From: Alkaliflexus imshenetskii DSM 15055
GTDB lineage: Bacteria > Bacteroidota > Bacteroidia > Bacteroidales > Marinilabiliaceae
Direction: 5' to 3'
Length of the DNA: 64,000 bases
Assembly: GCF_000517065.1 (NCBI RefSeq)
Contig: NZ_KI912105.1
Coordinates: 416,061 to 480,060 of the forward strand
A model generated the notes under the pieces. That model searched no databases. It saw only the letters and a program-made list of their open reading frames with translations, and was not told the origin of the DNA. Shown here one piece after another: positions 37,119 to 46,605 of the stretch; the stretch's first letter is position 1; every line of letters begins with the position of its first letter. The position numbers and the translations under genes are program-made.

Positions 37119-37397
37119 TCACATCCATCGCTTAAAAGCAAGGGTAACCAATCGAATAGTTACCAGACTTCCTGTTAAAGCGGCTAAAGCCAATACCAAT
37201 GCCTGAAACCCCAATGTTGGTATATTGTCGATAATGGCAGCATCACTGCCCACCGAGATGCCAAGAAAAAACAATAACACGTAAACGGCCCACATCATAA
37301 GTCGATTGCATATGTGATGAATTTTCGGTTTTCCGAGAAGCATACGACCCACAATGATTCCAACCAAAAACAACCCAAGTACAATAAGAATGCTCAT
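37119..37397 (-). CDS. LysO-type lysine exporter, N-terminal half
   Basis: A 92-residue membrane protein with three hydrophobic segments. It matches the LysO start (LFLVGIIVGRMLL) and its conserved VYVLLFFLGISVGSDAAIIDNI with the acidic residues near the first bundle. It ends at FKRWM and is followed directly by the second half, so the split falls between the two membrane bundles. Together they export L-lysine and toxic analogues such as thialysine in E. coli. Confidence 0.8.
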   Translation of the reverse strand: MSILIVLGLFLVGIIVGRMLLGKPKIHHICNRLMMWAVYVLLFFLGISVGSDAAIIDNIPTLGFQALVLALAALTGSLVTIRLVTLAFKRWM

Positions 37398-37972
37398 AAT
37401 AAAGAGTTAATCATCATAAAATTTCAGACTCTGACAAATGATATGGCAAAATAAAGAATGTTTGGCCAGAAATAAAACCCATGCCATAGCTACTGCAGGA
37501 ATATTTACATCGAACCATATCCAACTTAGAAAAATCTATTGGTAAAACTTTAAATGGTAACAAGATTAAAACCTTGTAAGACTGATTGTATCATACAGAA
37601 GCAAAACACATTGGAAGTCACAGACAACCGAAAATTCCAATGTGAATATTTTAACCATGGTATATCAAAAAGCCTGGACGAAAAATCTGGTGATTCCTGA
37701 GAAATAAAGCACCATTACCTGATATAATGAAATTGTTGCAACGTTTTAAAAAAACTGCATCCTATAAAAAGGAATGATATTTGTTTACATCATTACACAA
37801 CATTTAACCTAAATTGACGTTTTTAGTGAACCAATAGAGTCAAAGTTCGTTTTAATATCCGGAATCAGCATAGCAAGGATTGTCCAGTGCATTTATGGCA
37901 AATCGCTAAGATCTAACCGGCAAGGTATTATGGTACACTCAAAACTTAAATGCAACCATAATTGTCGAACAA
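37398..37972. other. Non-coding region upstream of lysO
   Basis: About 575 AT-rich bases between the divergent lysO gene and a weak small ORF. I see no consensus promoter, strong hairpin or RNA gene. Confidence 0.4.
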
Positions 37973-38305
37973 ATGGATGAGATAAAAATATTTAAGGTCC
38001 TGGCTTATCTTCTAATAATTGTAATTATAGCTCTGTGCAACTCAGGAAAAGACAGCACTCCTCCTGCTTTACTTGATATGAATGAGTCGATATACCCACT
38101 TGATTATAACAAAACATTAAAAGCCGGCAGAGAGCCGGTTTCAACGCACTCCCTCCATGCACATCATAAAGATAGTACGCATCAATTGAACCATTCAATG
38201 CTGAAAAATCTTTATAGCCCCTCCCCGTCAGATTCTACAATGCAATTTATCATCACGCTTCAGCATCTTTCCTCCCCTGTTTCCATATTAAATTACCCAC
38301 AATAA
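37973..38305 (+). CDS. Small hypothetical membrane-anchored protein
   Basis: A 110-residue frame with one N-terminal hydrophobic segment (FKVLAYLLIIVIIALC) and then a polar tail with many H, S and P residues. No family is recognised. The composition is neither clearly coding nor clearly random, and there is no operon partner, so it may be spurious. It lies alone in a 1 kb gap between lysO and the AGCS gene. Confidence 0.3.
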   Translation: MDEIKIFKVLAYLLIIVIIALCNSGKDSTPPALLDMNESIYPLDYNKTLKAGREPVSTHSLHAHHKDSTHQLNHSMLKNLYSPSPSDSTMQFIITLQHLSSPVSILNYPQ

Positions 38306-38433
38306 AATCTGATCCGGTCTGCATTTATCTTAAACTGGAAAATAGTAATAAAGCTATAATAGTAAAGAATCAAAATGCCATAGCAATTAATCTCCACGTT
38401 GAAAAAATAATAAGACCAAAATTTAAGCTATAA

Positions 38434-40146
38434 TTAATATTTTGGTGGATTTTCATCGGGAAATCTGTCTGCATACTCCTGCCAAAAACTCTTGACTTCA
38501 CGTTTCACCTCCTTATGCAAGGCTAATAGTCCAATCAAGTTTGGAATGGTCATCAGTGCAATTGTAATTCCGGAGAGAACCCAAATAATAGAAGTATCAA
38601 CAAATGAAGCAAAGAAAAACCCGATCACATAAAGGATTTTATAATAGATGATTGATTTAATGCCAAATAAGTAGGTCATTGCGCGTCCGCCATAATAGCT
38701 CCACGAAATAGCAGTGGAAAAAGCGAAAAGCAAAAGTCCAATAGAAACAATATATTTTCCGTATTCGCCGAGCCAACTGCGCGAGAAAGCTATGGTTGTA
38801 AGTGGGGCACTGTGCATAAGAGATTCACCAAAAATCCGGATATTGTCGCTCTGAGTAATTCGACCTCTTACCACTTGTAGCTCACCGGTAAAAGGAGAGC
38901 CTCCTTGTGCAACCTGAACATTTTCAGCCAGCGAACGGGAATGAATCATACTGATTTCATCTACAATTCGGCCATTATCGACAGAAAGGGTACCATTAAA
39001 CAGAGGCAATGAGTTTTTACCATGTACATGATTAAATAGTTTTGCGCGTCCATCTTCAGAAGTATCGTCATAAATTCCGTGTACAACTTCCAAATCGGCC
39101 ATTTGAAACCTATTTTCATGCTTTTCCATCCAAACCCCTGAAGCGAGAAGCGTCATACCGGTAAGCATACAAATGATGATTGTATCAATAAAAGGCTCGA
39201 GCAATGCCACAAGACCTTCGGATACAGGCTCATGTGCACGAGCGGCGGCATGAGCAATGGGCGCAGAACCCTGACCGGCTTCATTGGAGAACAATCCTCT
39301 GTTAACGCCTCGATTAAAGGCAAATGCCACACTCGCTCCCAGAAAACCACCTGTGGCCGATGCTCCGGTAAAGACATCTGAAATTACTGCTACCAATGAA
39401 GGAAGTATATTTTCATAATTGTAACAGATAACCAGCATTGCCCCAACAAAATAGATTATGGCCATAACGGGCACCAAAGTCTGTGTCACCTTAGCAATGC
39501 GCTTAATGCCACCTACAATTACAAACGCCAACAATACCGACAGTATGGCACCTGTGACCACATGTGGAATGGAAAAAGTTTCCCACATGGAGTTGGATAT
39601 GCTATTGATTTGCGGCAGATTACCTGTACCAAACGAAGAAAGAATGGTGGCCACAGCAAACAGCACAGCCATCCATTTCCCGACGTTCAACCACTTACCT
39701 GATGAAAGTTTGATATTCAACCGAGATTTCATGTAATACATTGGCCCACCGGCAATGGAGCCATCCGAAGCCTTCTCTCGATATTTATGTGATAGCGTTA
39801 CTTCCACAAACTTGGTTGTCATACCAATCATCGCCGTCATCAGCATCCAAAACAGTGCAGCAGGCCCCCCCAAATGCACGGCAAGCGCCACACCGGCAAT
39901 GTTTCCGGTACCAACGGTGCCCGATAAGGCGGTTGTCAATGCCTGAAAATGGCTGGTATCTCCCTCATCACCCTCTCTGTCGAACTTTCCGCGAACAATT
40001 TTCAGCGCATACTTAAAAAAACGAATTTGCGGAAAAACAAGATAAACAGTAAAAAAAAGACCTGTACCTAAAAGAAGGTAAACAAACCATTGGGAGCCTC
40101 CTATATAAGCATCCAGAAAAGAAAGAAAATCGCTGACTCGTTGCAT
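38434..40146 (-). CDS. Sodium:alanine/glycine symporter (AGCS family)
   Basis: About 570 residues from the ATG at 40144-40146, where SDFLSFLDAYIGGSQWFVYLLLGTG begins. AGCS marks include VYLVFPQIRFFKYALKIV, HFQALTTALSGTVGTGNIAGVALA, PAALFWMLMTA, GGPMYYMK and NRGLFSNEAGQGSAPIAHAAA. The family transports alanine or glycine with sodium in the inner membrane. Typical length is about 450 to 500 residues. Here an extra soluble segment of about 100 residues (roughly 345-460, from EVVHGIYDD to IRIFGESL) sits between membrane helices and is charged and beta-rich. I have seen such insertions in Bacteroidota AGCS proteins but do not know its role. Confidence 0.88.
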   Translation of the reverse strand: MQRVSDFLSFLDAYIGGSQWFVYLLLGTGLFFTVYLVFPQIRFFKYALKIVRGKFDREGDEGDTSHFQALTTALSGTVGTGNIAGVALAVHLGGPAALFWMLMTAMIGMTTKFVEVTLSHKYREKASDGSIAGGPMYYMKSRLNIKLSSGKWLNVGKWMAVLFAVATILSSFGTGNLPQINSISNSMWETFSIPHVVTGAILSVLLAFVIVGGIKRIAKVTQTLVPVMAIIYFVGAMLVICYNYENILPSLVAVISDVFTGASATGGFLGASVAFAFNRGVNRGLFSNEAGQGSAPIAHAAARAHEPVSEGLVALLEPFIDTIIICMLTGMTLLASGVWMEKHENRFQMADLEVVHGIYDDTSEDGRAKLFNHVHGKNSLPLFNGTLSVDNGRIVDEISMIHSRSLAENVQVAQGGSPFTGELQVVRGRITQSDNIRIFGESLMHSAPLTTIAFSRSWLGEYGKYIVSIGLLLFAFSTAISWSYYGGRAMTYLFGIKSIIYYKILYVIGFFFASFVDTSIIWVLSGITIALMTIPNLIGLLALHKEVKREVKSFWQEYADRFPDENPPKY

Positions 40147-40515
40147 AGAAACCAATTTAGACGAATAAAAACAAACACATCCTGACCTTGCATTGTAAAA
40201 CAAAACAATAAGCAGAATCATCAATATGGAAGCAGTAAATCACTAAATACCATCAATAGATTTCAAATATATAATAAAAATAGAGATATACTCACATTTT
40301 ATTACATAAGAGCGCGCAAACAGGGGAAGACAGAACGGGGAATTACTCAATTCATAGTGTGCTTACCTGTAATATTTTAATCAGAGAGACTCTTGAAACT
40401 TAAACTGAGAGACAAAATATATGTAAAAATCAGTTCAATAGAATGGAATGCACCAATTCATCATAAAACCTTAACTATTATGCCCTTCGCAAAGATTTCC
40501 GGCAATAAATAAGCA
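40147..40515. other. Non-coding region between AGCS and glycosyltransferase genes
   Basis: About 370 AT-rich bases, with no clear hairpin, ORF or consensus promoter. It should hold the AGCS promoter and the glycosyltransferase transcript end. Confidence 0.4.
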
Positions 40516-41688
40516 CTAATCATGGAGAGAAAACAGTGGCGTATTGGTGGATGCTGAAAGCGGAAAAAAAAGTTCATTACGATCGGGTGAGAGCCACAAA
40601 AAGCCTTTATAACGATTTTGAGATTTTTCAACCATGTCGATTGCTTGTGACGGGGCAACACTGCTTAAATCTATAACGGCGAAGACAGAATTCGGAAATA
40701 CAGTCAAACCTTCTGTTGAAGGACAGACCACACTATGCTTTAGAGGCGCAAAAGACTGTAATTCAGGAATTAAATCATTTGAAAGAACCGTATAACGATC
40801 AATCCTTGGAATATTTATTTGTTTAAACCGACCCATTTTAAGTAGGCTGGCTAACCAACTTACACCTATCATCATATACGTTAAGCCATTGATAAGGTGC
40901 TTAAGCAAGATTTCGCGTTTCCGCTTAAAATGCAGATTGTAAAAAATCCGCATGGCAGAATAGAAGATTTTTAAATAACGATAATTCTTCAAGGTGCTTT
41001 CACCTTTGAAATGCACAATGACTATGGAAGGATTGTAAACTACCCGATATCCGGCTTGTTTAATGCGCCAGGAGAAATCGATATCCTCTCCATACATAAA
41101 AAAAAGCTCGTTAAATCCACCACAGCGCTTAGCAACGTCAGCGCGAACCACCATGAAAGCACCTGCTAACACATCAATATCATGCGCTTCATCAGGAGAA
41201 AGATGCCCCAAATAGTAACCTGAAAACAGAGCCGATTTAGGAAAAAGGGCCGTTAATCCTGTAAGGCGGAAGGCAGAGCGCCACAACGTAGGCAGCCCTC
41301 TTTTTGATTCTGGCAAAAACAAGCCATTGCCATCCAACATTTTCACACCCATTGCGCCGCAATCGGGATTAGCCAGCATATACTCCAATACATTGTCGAC
41401 CATACGCTCAGATACAATGGTATCCGGATTAAGAAACACAAAATAATCTCCCTTAGCAACAGCTATCCCCTGGTTACAGGCTCTTCCAAAGCCAACATTT
41501 TCGTTATTGGCCAGCAGCACCACATTTGGATATTGAGAATTGAGAAAGCCTAACACATCTTCGCTGCTGTTGTTGTCGATCACAATAACCTCAAACTTCT
41601 CAGAACTGTTCTGCATCAACGAATGCAAACAAAGCTTAAGAAAAGCCAGAGAGTTATAACTCACTATAATTACTGACAAATGTGGCAT
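40516..41688 (-). CDS. GT2-family glycosyltransferase
   Basis: About 390 residues from the ATG at 41686-41688. The N-terminal 240 residues form a GT-A fold with LSVIIVSYNSLAFLKLCLHSL, VIVIDNNSSEDV, the DxD-like FVFLNPDTIV and the acceptor segment FFMYGEDIDFSWRIKQAGY, as in rhamnosyltransferase-like WbbL proteins. A hydrophobic stretch near 270-290 may anchor it to the membrane. The last 90 residues have no recognised similarity. It likely builds cell-surface polysaccharide. No other glycan genes surround it, so the acceptor is unknown. It follows the APC permease gene by 109 bases and may be co-transcribed. Confidence 0.85.
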   Translation of the reverse strand: MPHLSVIIVSYNSLAFLKLCLHSLMQNSSEKFEVIVIDNNSSEDVLGFLNSQYPNVVLLANNENVGFGRACNQGIAVAKGDYFVFLNPDTIVSERMVDNVLEYMLANPDCGAMGVKMLDGNGLFLPESKRGLPTLWRSAFRLTGLTALFPKSALFSGYYLGHLSPDEAHDIDVLAGAFMVVRADVAKRCGGFNELFFMYGEDIDFSWRIKQAGYRVVYNPSIVIVHFKGESTLKNYRYLKIFYSAMRIFYNLHFKRKREILLKHLINGLTYMMIGVSWLASLLKMGRFKQINIPRIDRYTVLSNDLIPELQSFAPLKHSVVCPSTEGLTVFPNSVFAVIDLSSVAPSQAIDMVEKSQNRYKGFLWLSPDRNELFFPLSASTNTPLFSLHD

Positions 41689-41797
41689 CAAAGAGATCTT
41701 AATCGTGAACGTACTTGATATGGATAATCATTATACTCATTAAAGTAATAACGGAAAAATTCACCAGAATTGTAGAAAGGATGAGATAAAAAATGCG

Positions 41798-43102
41798 TTA
41801 GCGCTGTTTGCGTTTGATTACGGTATTCGTAACCCAAAAAATCAGTGACAAAACCATTAAAAACAGGCTCATCCCAATCAGTTCCGCCTTTTCAAGATTA
41901 GACAAAAACCAGAGAATGATCAAAACTGATATCATCGGAATTACAACACCACCGGGAACCCTAAAAGCGCCTTTGGATCTGGTTGAGATTTTGCGCAATC
42001 GAAGTACCGAAAATGCCACACCCATATATACGAGCAAAATAGATGCACCGGAGATGATTGCCAACTGACGAAATCCACCAAAAATTGCCATCGACAGGCC
42101 GATGCCTGCATAAACCGCAATAGCCATATAAGGTGTTGCAAATTTTTTATGAACTCTGGCAAGTAAGGGAAAAGGTATAACTTTATCACGTGCAGCGCCA
42201 AAGAGCACACGTGGCATGCTCAACAATTCACCACTCATATATCCAAACATCGACACCGCAGCACCTGCTGTCATAATTGCAAGCCCCCATGGACCAAATA
42301 CATGCTGTGCCACTTCAACGAGCGGCGCGTCACTAAACGCTGGCAAAGAAGAGCCCAAAACGCCTTGCGCTACGGTCTGTATAAGTATATAAAGCGTGAG
42401 AATGCCCAAAATGGCAATGAAAATGGCACGCGGAATGGTGCGTTGCGGATGCTGAACCTCACCGCTCACGGCAAGAGCCGATTCTCCGCCCTGAAAAGCA
42501 AAAAACAGGATTAGCGCCATCTGACCAATCCCAGTGATGGAAGGCGTAGTATCCCACTTAAGATTATCTATTGACACATCGGCCCAGCCAATAATAACCA
42601 ACAGTAACAACGGTGATAGTTTGGCAATGGTGGTGATTTTTATAAGACCTATGCCACGTTTTACGCCCCTGATGTTGATGGCGGCAAGTAGGCCAAACAC
42701 AACAACAAAAAACAATATGCGTATCACAGGTATGGCAAACACCGGAAAAATACGAGCCAGAAGATCGACCAAAGCATTGGCCACTGCGGCGTCGGCAGCC
42801 ACGCAGGAACCAATAAAAAGTGCGGAAGTAACGAAACCGGCATATCTTCCAAAAGCGGCCTCAATATAGGCATAAGCTCCACCGGAAGAAGTCACGATGC
42901 TGCCCGCTTCGGCAAAACAGAGCATTATTAGAATCACCAAAATGCCACAAAACAGATATGCAAGGATGCTGGCAGCACCAAGTCCAGCAGCCACAATGGC
43001 CGGCAGCACAAAAATTCCGGCACCTACTATTATATTGATGATGTTGGCACTCAGCCCCCATACCCCTATCTCGCGTTTTAATCCTTCGTTGGTACTCTCC
43101 AT
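41798..43102 (-). CDS. APC-family amino acid permease
   Basis: 434 residues with twelve hydrophobic segments. The first helix carries the APC glycine motif IINIIVGAGIFVLPA, and also visible are AYAYIEAAFGRYAGFVTS, ALILFFAFQGGESALAVSGE and QHPQRTIPRAI. Members exchange or import amino acids or amines by proton coupling. The substrate is not predictable. It follows tex by 15 bases, so it probably shares its transcript. Confidence 0.88.
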   Translation of the reverse strand: MESTNEGLKREIGVWGLSANIINIIVGAGIFVLPAIVAAGLGAASILAYLFCGILVILIMLCFAEAGSIVTSSGGAYAYIEAAFGRYAGFVTSALFIGSCVAADAAVANALVDLLARIFPVFAIPVIRILFFVVVFGLLAAINIRGVKRGIGLIKITTIAKLSPLLLLVIIGWADVSIDNLKWDTTPSITGIGQMALILFFAFQGGESALAVSGEVQHPQRTIPRAIFIAILGILTLYILIQTVAQGVLGSSLPAFSDAPLVEVAQHVFGPWGLAIMTAGAAVSMFGYMSGELLSMPRVLFGAARDKVIPFPLLARVHKKFATPYMAIAVYAGIGLSMAIFGGFRQLAIISGASILLVYMGVAFSVLRLRKISTRSKGAFRVPGGVVIPMISVLIILWFLSNLEKAELIGMSLFLMVLSLIFWVTNTVIKRKQR

Positions 43103-43117
43103 GCAAACTGTTTTTGG

Positions 43118-45241
43118 CTACGCAAGTTTCATAGTTAGCTGAACTCTTTTACGAGCCACATCCACTTCAAGAACCTTAACCTGAACATGTTGATGCAGAG
43201 AAACAACCTCGTTGGGGTCAGAAACATATCTGTCGGCAAGCTGACTGATGTGCACGAGTCCATCCTGCTTAACACCCACATCCACAAAAGCCCCAAAGTT
43301 GGTAATATTTGTAACGATGCCCGGAAGCACCATGCCCTGACGCAAATCTTCAATCGTGCGTACATCGGGTGAAAACTCAAAAACTTTGATGATTCGGCGC
43401 GGATCACGGCCTGGCTTCTCAAGTTCCGAAATGATATCAGTTAAGGTAGGCATTCCAACCTTATCGGTCACATATTTTTTGAGGTCAATACGCTGTCGGA
43501 GTGCCTTATCGTTTATTAAATCAGACACACTACAGTTTAAATCTTTGGCCATCTGTTCCACTATAGGATAAGACTCAGGGTGCACGGCTGAGTTGTCCAA
43601 CGGATTCTTGGCGCCGCTGATGCGCAAGAATCCTGCACACTGTTCAAACGCTTTGGCACCCAACCGCGGCACTTTGGTCAACGCTTTGCGTGAGCTAAAG
43701 GGGCCATTTTCAGCTCTGAACTCCACAATGTTTTTTGCCAATTGGGGACCAAGACCAGAAACGTAAGTAAGTAAATGCTGACTTGCGGTGTTTAACTCCA
43801 CACCCACCAGATTCACACATGACTCTACTACCTGATCGAGCGATGATTTCAAGTTGTTTTGATCCACATCGTGCTGGTATTGCCCCACACCTATTGATTT
43901 GGGATCAATCTTCACAAGCTCTGCAAGCGGATCCATCAAACGTCGGCCAATGGAGACAGCACCGCGCACTGTCACATCATAATCGGGAAATTCATCACGA
44001 GCTGTTTTGCTGGCACTGTAAACCGATGCGCCATCCTCACTCACCACAAACACCTGCAAATCTCGGTTGAAACGGATGTTACGGATAAAAGATTCTGTTT
44101 CGCGCGAGGCGGTTCCATTACCAATGGCAATGGCCTCAATCTTATATGCTTCTACCAGTGAATCAATTTTTTTGTATGCCTGCTTGGTATCGTTTTGTGG
44201 CGGATGCGGATATATGGTTTCGTTGTGCAGCAAGTTTCCTTGTGCATCGATACAAACCACCTTACACCCGGTTCGAAATCCGGGGTCAATCGCCAGCACC
44301 CGCTTCTGCCCCAAAGGCGGTGATAACAACAACTGACGCAGGTTGGCCGCAAATACCCGAATGGCTTCTGATTCGGCTTTCTCACGAACAGCACTACCGA
44401 CTTCATTCTCGATTGATGGCGCCAACAAACGCTTATAAGCATCCTCCACAGCCATCTCCACCTGCTCAGCGGCAGCATTTCGACCTTTCACAAACAAACG
44501 CTCCAGACGCTCCACGGCCTCATCGGCATCCGGAGAGACAGATACTTTAAGAAATCCCTCCTTCTCGCCACGGCGCATTGCCAAAAGACGGTGAGACGGG
44601 CATCGTTTGATGGGCTCAGAAAAATCGAAGTAGTCCCGATACTTGGCAGCCTCCTCCTCTTTTCCTTTCACCAGTTTGGAAGAAATAACAGCCTGGCGTT
44701 CAAACAAAATCCTTGTTACCTCACGGGCTTTCAGATCCTCATTGACTCTTTCGGCAATGATATCACGTGCACCCTGCAGAGCCTCCTCCACGTTGGGTAC
44801 CTCATCGGTAAGAAACGCCACTGCACGGTTCTCCACATCTCTTTCCTGCTGTAACATAATGATGTCAGCAAGAGGTTCCAGTCCGCGCTCTTTAGCTTTT
44901 ACAGCTCGTGTTTTTCGCTTTGGTTTATATGGAAGGTACAAATCTTCAAGTTCATTGGCATCCCATGTGCCTTCAATTTTCTTTCTTAGTTCATCGGTCA
45001 ACAATCCCTGTTCCTCAATGGTTGAAAGGATGGTTTCCCTTCTCTTCTGTATATCCTGTAGTTTAGCGTAACGTTCTTTTATGTTGCCAATCTCAACCTC
45101 GTCAAGGCTGCCTGTCATCTCTTTTCGATATCGGCTAATAAACGGAATGGTTGCACCCTCGTCGAGCAGCGATATGGTATTGACAACCTGTTTGAGTGAA
45201 ATATTTAACTCTGTTGAAATTAAAAGTGCGTAATTCTGCAT
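43118..45241 (-). CDS. Tex-family RNA-binding protein
   Basis: About 707 residues from the ATG at 45239-45241; a TTG four codons upstream is less likely. The N-terminal helical domain, the YqgF-like nuclease fold (VLAIDPGFRTGCKVVCID), the helix-hairpin-helix stretch (LTYVSGLGPQLAKNIVEFR, LTKVPRLGAKAFEQCAGFLRI) and the C-terminal S1 domain (GIVTNITNFGAFVDVGVKQDGLVHISQL) are in the usual order. Tex is a cytoplasmic transcription accessory protein and nucleic-acid binder, related to Spt6. The length agrees with the family. It is in a minus-strand run with a helicase 43 bases upstream. Confidence 0.95.
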   Translation of the reverse strand: MQNYALLISTELNISLKQVVNTISLLDEGATIPFISRYRKEMTGSLDEVEIGNIKERYAKLQDIQKRRETILSTIEEQGLLTDELRKKIEGTWDANELEDLYLPYKPKRKTRAVKAKERGLEPLADIIMLQQERDVENRAVAFLTDEVPNVEEALQGARDIIAERVNEDLKAREVTRILFERQAVISSKLVKGKEEEAAKYRDYFDFSEPIKRCPSHRLLAMRRGEKEGFLKVSVSPDADEAVERLERLFVKGRNAAAEQVEMAVEDAYKRLLAPSIENEVGSAVREKAESEAIRVFAANLRQLLLSPPLGQKRVLAIDPGFRTGCKVVCIDAQGNLLHNETIYPHPPQNDTKQAYKKIDSLVEAYKIEAIAIGNGTASRETESFIRNIRFNRDLQVFVVSEDGASVYSASKTARDEFPDYDVTVRGAVSIGRRLMDPLAELVKIDPKSIGVGQYQHDVDQNNLKSSLDQVVESCVNLVGVELNTASQHLLTYVSGLGPQLAKNIVEFRAENGPFSSRKALTKVPRLGAKAFEQCAGFLRISGAKNPLDNSAVHPESYPIVEQMAKDLNCSVSDLINDKALRQRIDLKKYVTDKVGMPTLTDIISELEKPGRDPRRIIKVFEFSPDVRTIEDLRQGMVLPGIVTNITNFGAFVDVGVKQDGLVHISQLADRYVSDPNEVVSLHQHVQVKVLEVDVARKRVQLTMKLA

Positions 45242-45284
45242 GTTTAAAGACAATTAACGTGACCCACCATCGGGATGAAAAAAA

Positions 45285-46523
45285 TTAATGCGACGCTCTT
45301 CCGTTGCCCTTTTTACGTGAAAACTGCTTTTTACCTCCGCCACCTTGCCTGAAGGGTTTACGTTTGCGTGACAAATCCGGGTTGTACTCCGGCCCCGGGT
45401 CAAAATCTGCCGGCAAAGGAGCTTTGTAAACAGTTGTTTCGATCAACTTCTCAATGAGCGCAAACTTCTCCTGCTCCTTATCGTTTATGAAGGTAAGCGC
45501 CACACCTGTTGATTTGGCCCTTGCTGTGCGACCCACTCTGTGCACATAATCTTCTGCATCGCCCGGCACATCGTAATTGATAACCAAATCGATGCCATCT
45601 ACATCAATTCCTCTGGCGATGATATCTGTAGCAACGAGGATTTGTGTTTTCCGATTACGGAAATTTAGCATTACTGCTTCCCGTTCAGCCTGTTCCAAGT
45701 CGGAATGAATAGCCTCTGCAGGCATACCTGCCTGGCGTAGCGATTTGTGAATCTCCTTTACTTTAAGTTTTGTAGATGAGAATATCACCACACTTGTTAA
45801 ATCTTTCCCCTGAATAAGCGACTTAATGAGTGGAATCTTTTGAGTATCATAAACAAGATAAGCTGCTTGCAGAATACCTTCGGCAGGCTTGGATATGGAG
45901 ATACTAATCTCTTGTGGGTTATTAAGCAACTTCTGCGACAAATGTCTGATTTTTGGTGGCATAGTAGCCGAAAAGAGCAGTGTTTGACGCGCGGTAGGTA
46001 ATGTTTTCACAATCTGCATGATGTCATCATGAAAACCCATATCAAGCATACGATCGGCCTCATCCAGAATCAGATGCTTCAGGTTCAGAAACTTGAAGTA
46101 ATCCATGGTGAGGTGTTGAATTAACCTTCCCGGCGTGGCAACTACCACGTTGGCACCAGAGATAAGGGCTTTTTTCTGCTGCTCCCAGAGTCCGGCGTCG
46201 TTGCCGCCATACACAGCAACTGAGGTAACCGGCAAAAAATACGAAAAACCCTGTAATTGCTGGTCAATCTGAATGGCAAGTTCACGTGTTGGTACTAGTA
46301 CAAGGGTGGTTGTGTTCTCCCCAGTTGCGTCAATCAACTCATTGAGTACCGGCAGCAGGTAAGCTGCCGTTTTTCCTGTTCCGGTCTGCGCACAGGCTAT
46401 CAGGTCATTGCCCTCCATAATGATGGGTATAGTCTGCTGCTGAACAGGAGTCGCTTCATCGAAGCGCATGGCATCCAATCCTTCCAGGATCTCTGCTTTA
46501 AATCCAAACTCGGTAAATTTCAA
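45285..46523 (-). CDS. DEAD-box RNA helicase, RhlE-like
   Basis: 412 residues. Motifs in order: Q motif TPVQQQTIP, Walker A CAQTGTGKTAAYLLP, PTRELAIQ, TPGRL, DEADRMLDMGF, SATMP, then in the second RecA domain VATDIIARGIDVDGI and HRVGRTAR. The tail is basic (SRKRKPFRQGGGGKKQFSRKKG), as in RhlE. The start is a TTG (46521-46523): comparison with RhlE (SFDSLGL) shows that translation must begin here, and an AAGG lies 5 bases upstream. No ATG upstream would fit. It unwinds structured RNA, probably in ribosome assembly or cold adaptation. Confidence 0.93.
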   Translation of the reverse strand: MKFTEFGFKAEILEGLDAMRFDEATPVQQQTIPIIMEGNDLIACAQTGTGKTAAYLLPVLNELIDATGENTTTLVLVPTRELAIQIDQQLQGFSYFLPVTSVAVYGGNDAGLWEQQKKALISGANVVVATPGRLIQHLTMDYFKFLNLKHLILDEADRMLDMGFHDDIMQIVKTLPTARQTLLFSATMPPKIRHLSQKLLNNPQEISISISKPAEGILQAAYLVYDTQKIPLIKSLIQGKDLTSVVIFSSTKLKVKEIHKSLRQAGMPAEAIHSDLEQAEREAVMLNFRNRKTQILVATDIIARGIDVDGIDLVINYDVPGDAEDYVHRVGRTARAKSTGVALTFINDKEQEKFALIEKLIETTVYKAPLPADFDPGPEYNPDLSRKRKPFRQGGGGKKQFSRKKGNGRASH

Positions 46524-46605
46524 TGTACCTTGGTATTAATATTTTTTAAATAAATCGATTAGAAAAGGAGCAATCACCACTGCTTATAAAAAATAACACA
46601 GCGAC

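Noticed and set aside
36475..37397. Frameshift in lysO
   Set aside because: The two halves have their own start codons and a 35-base gap, and a split LysO is common in this phylum.
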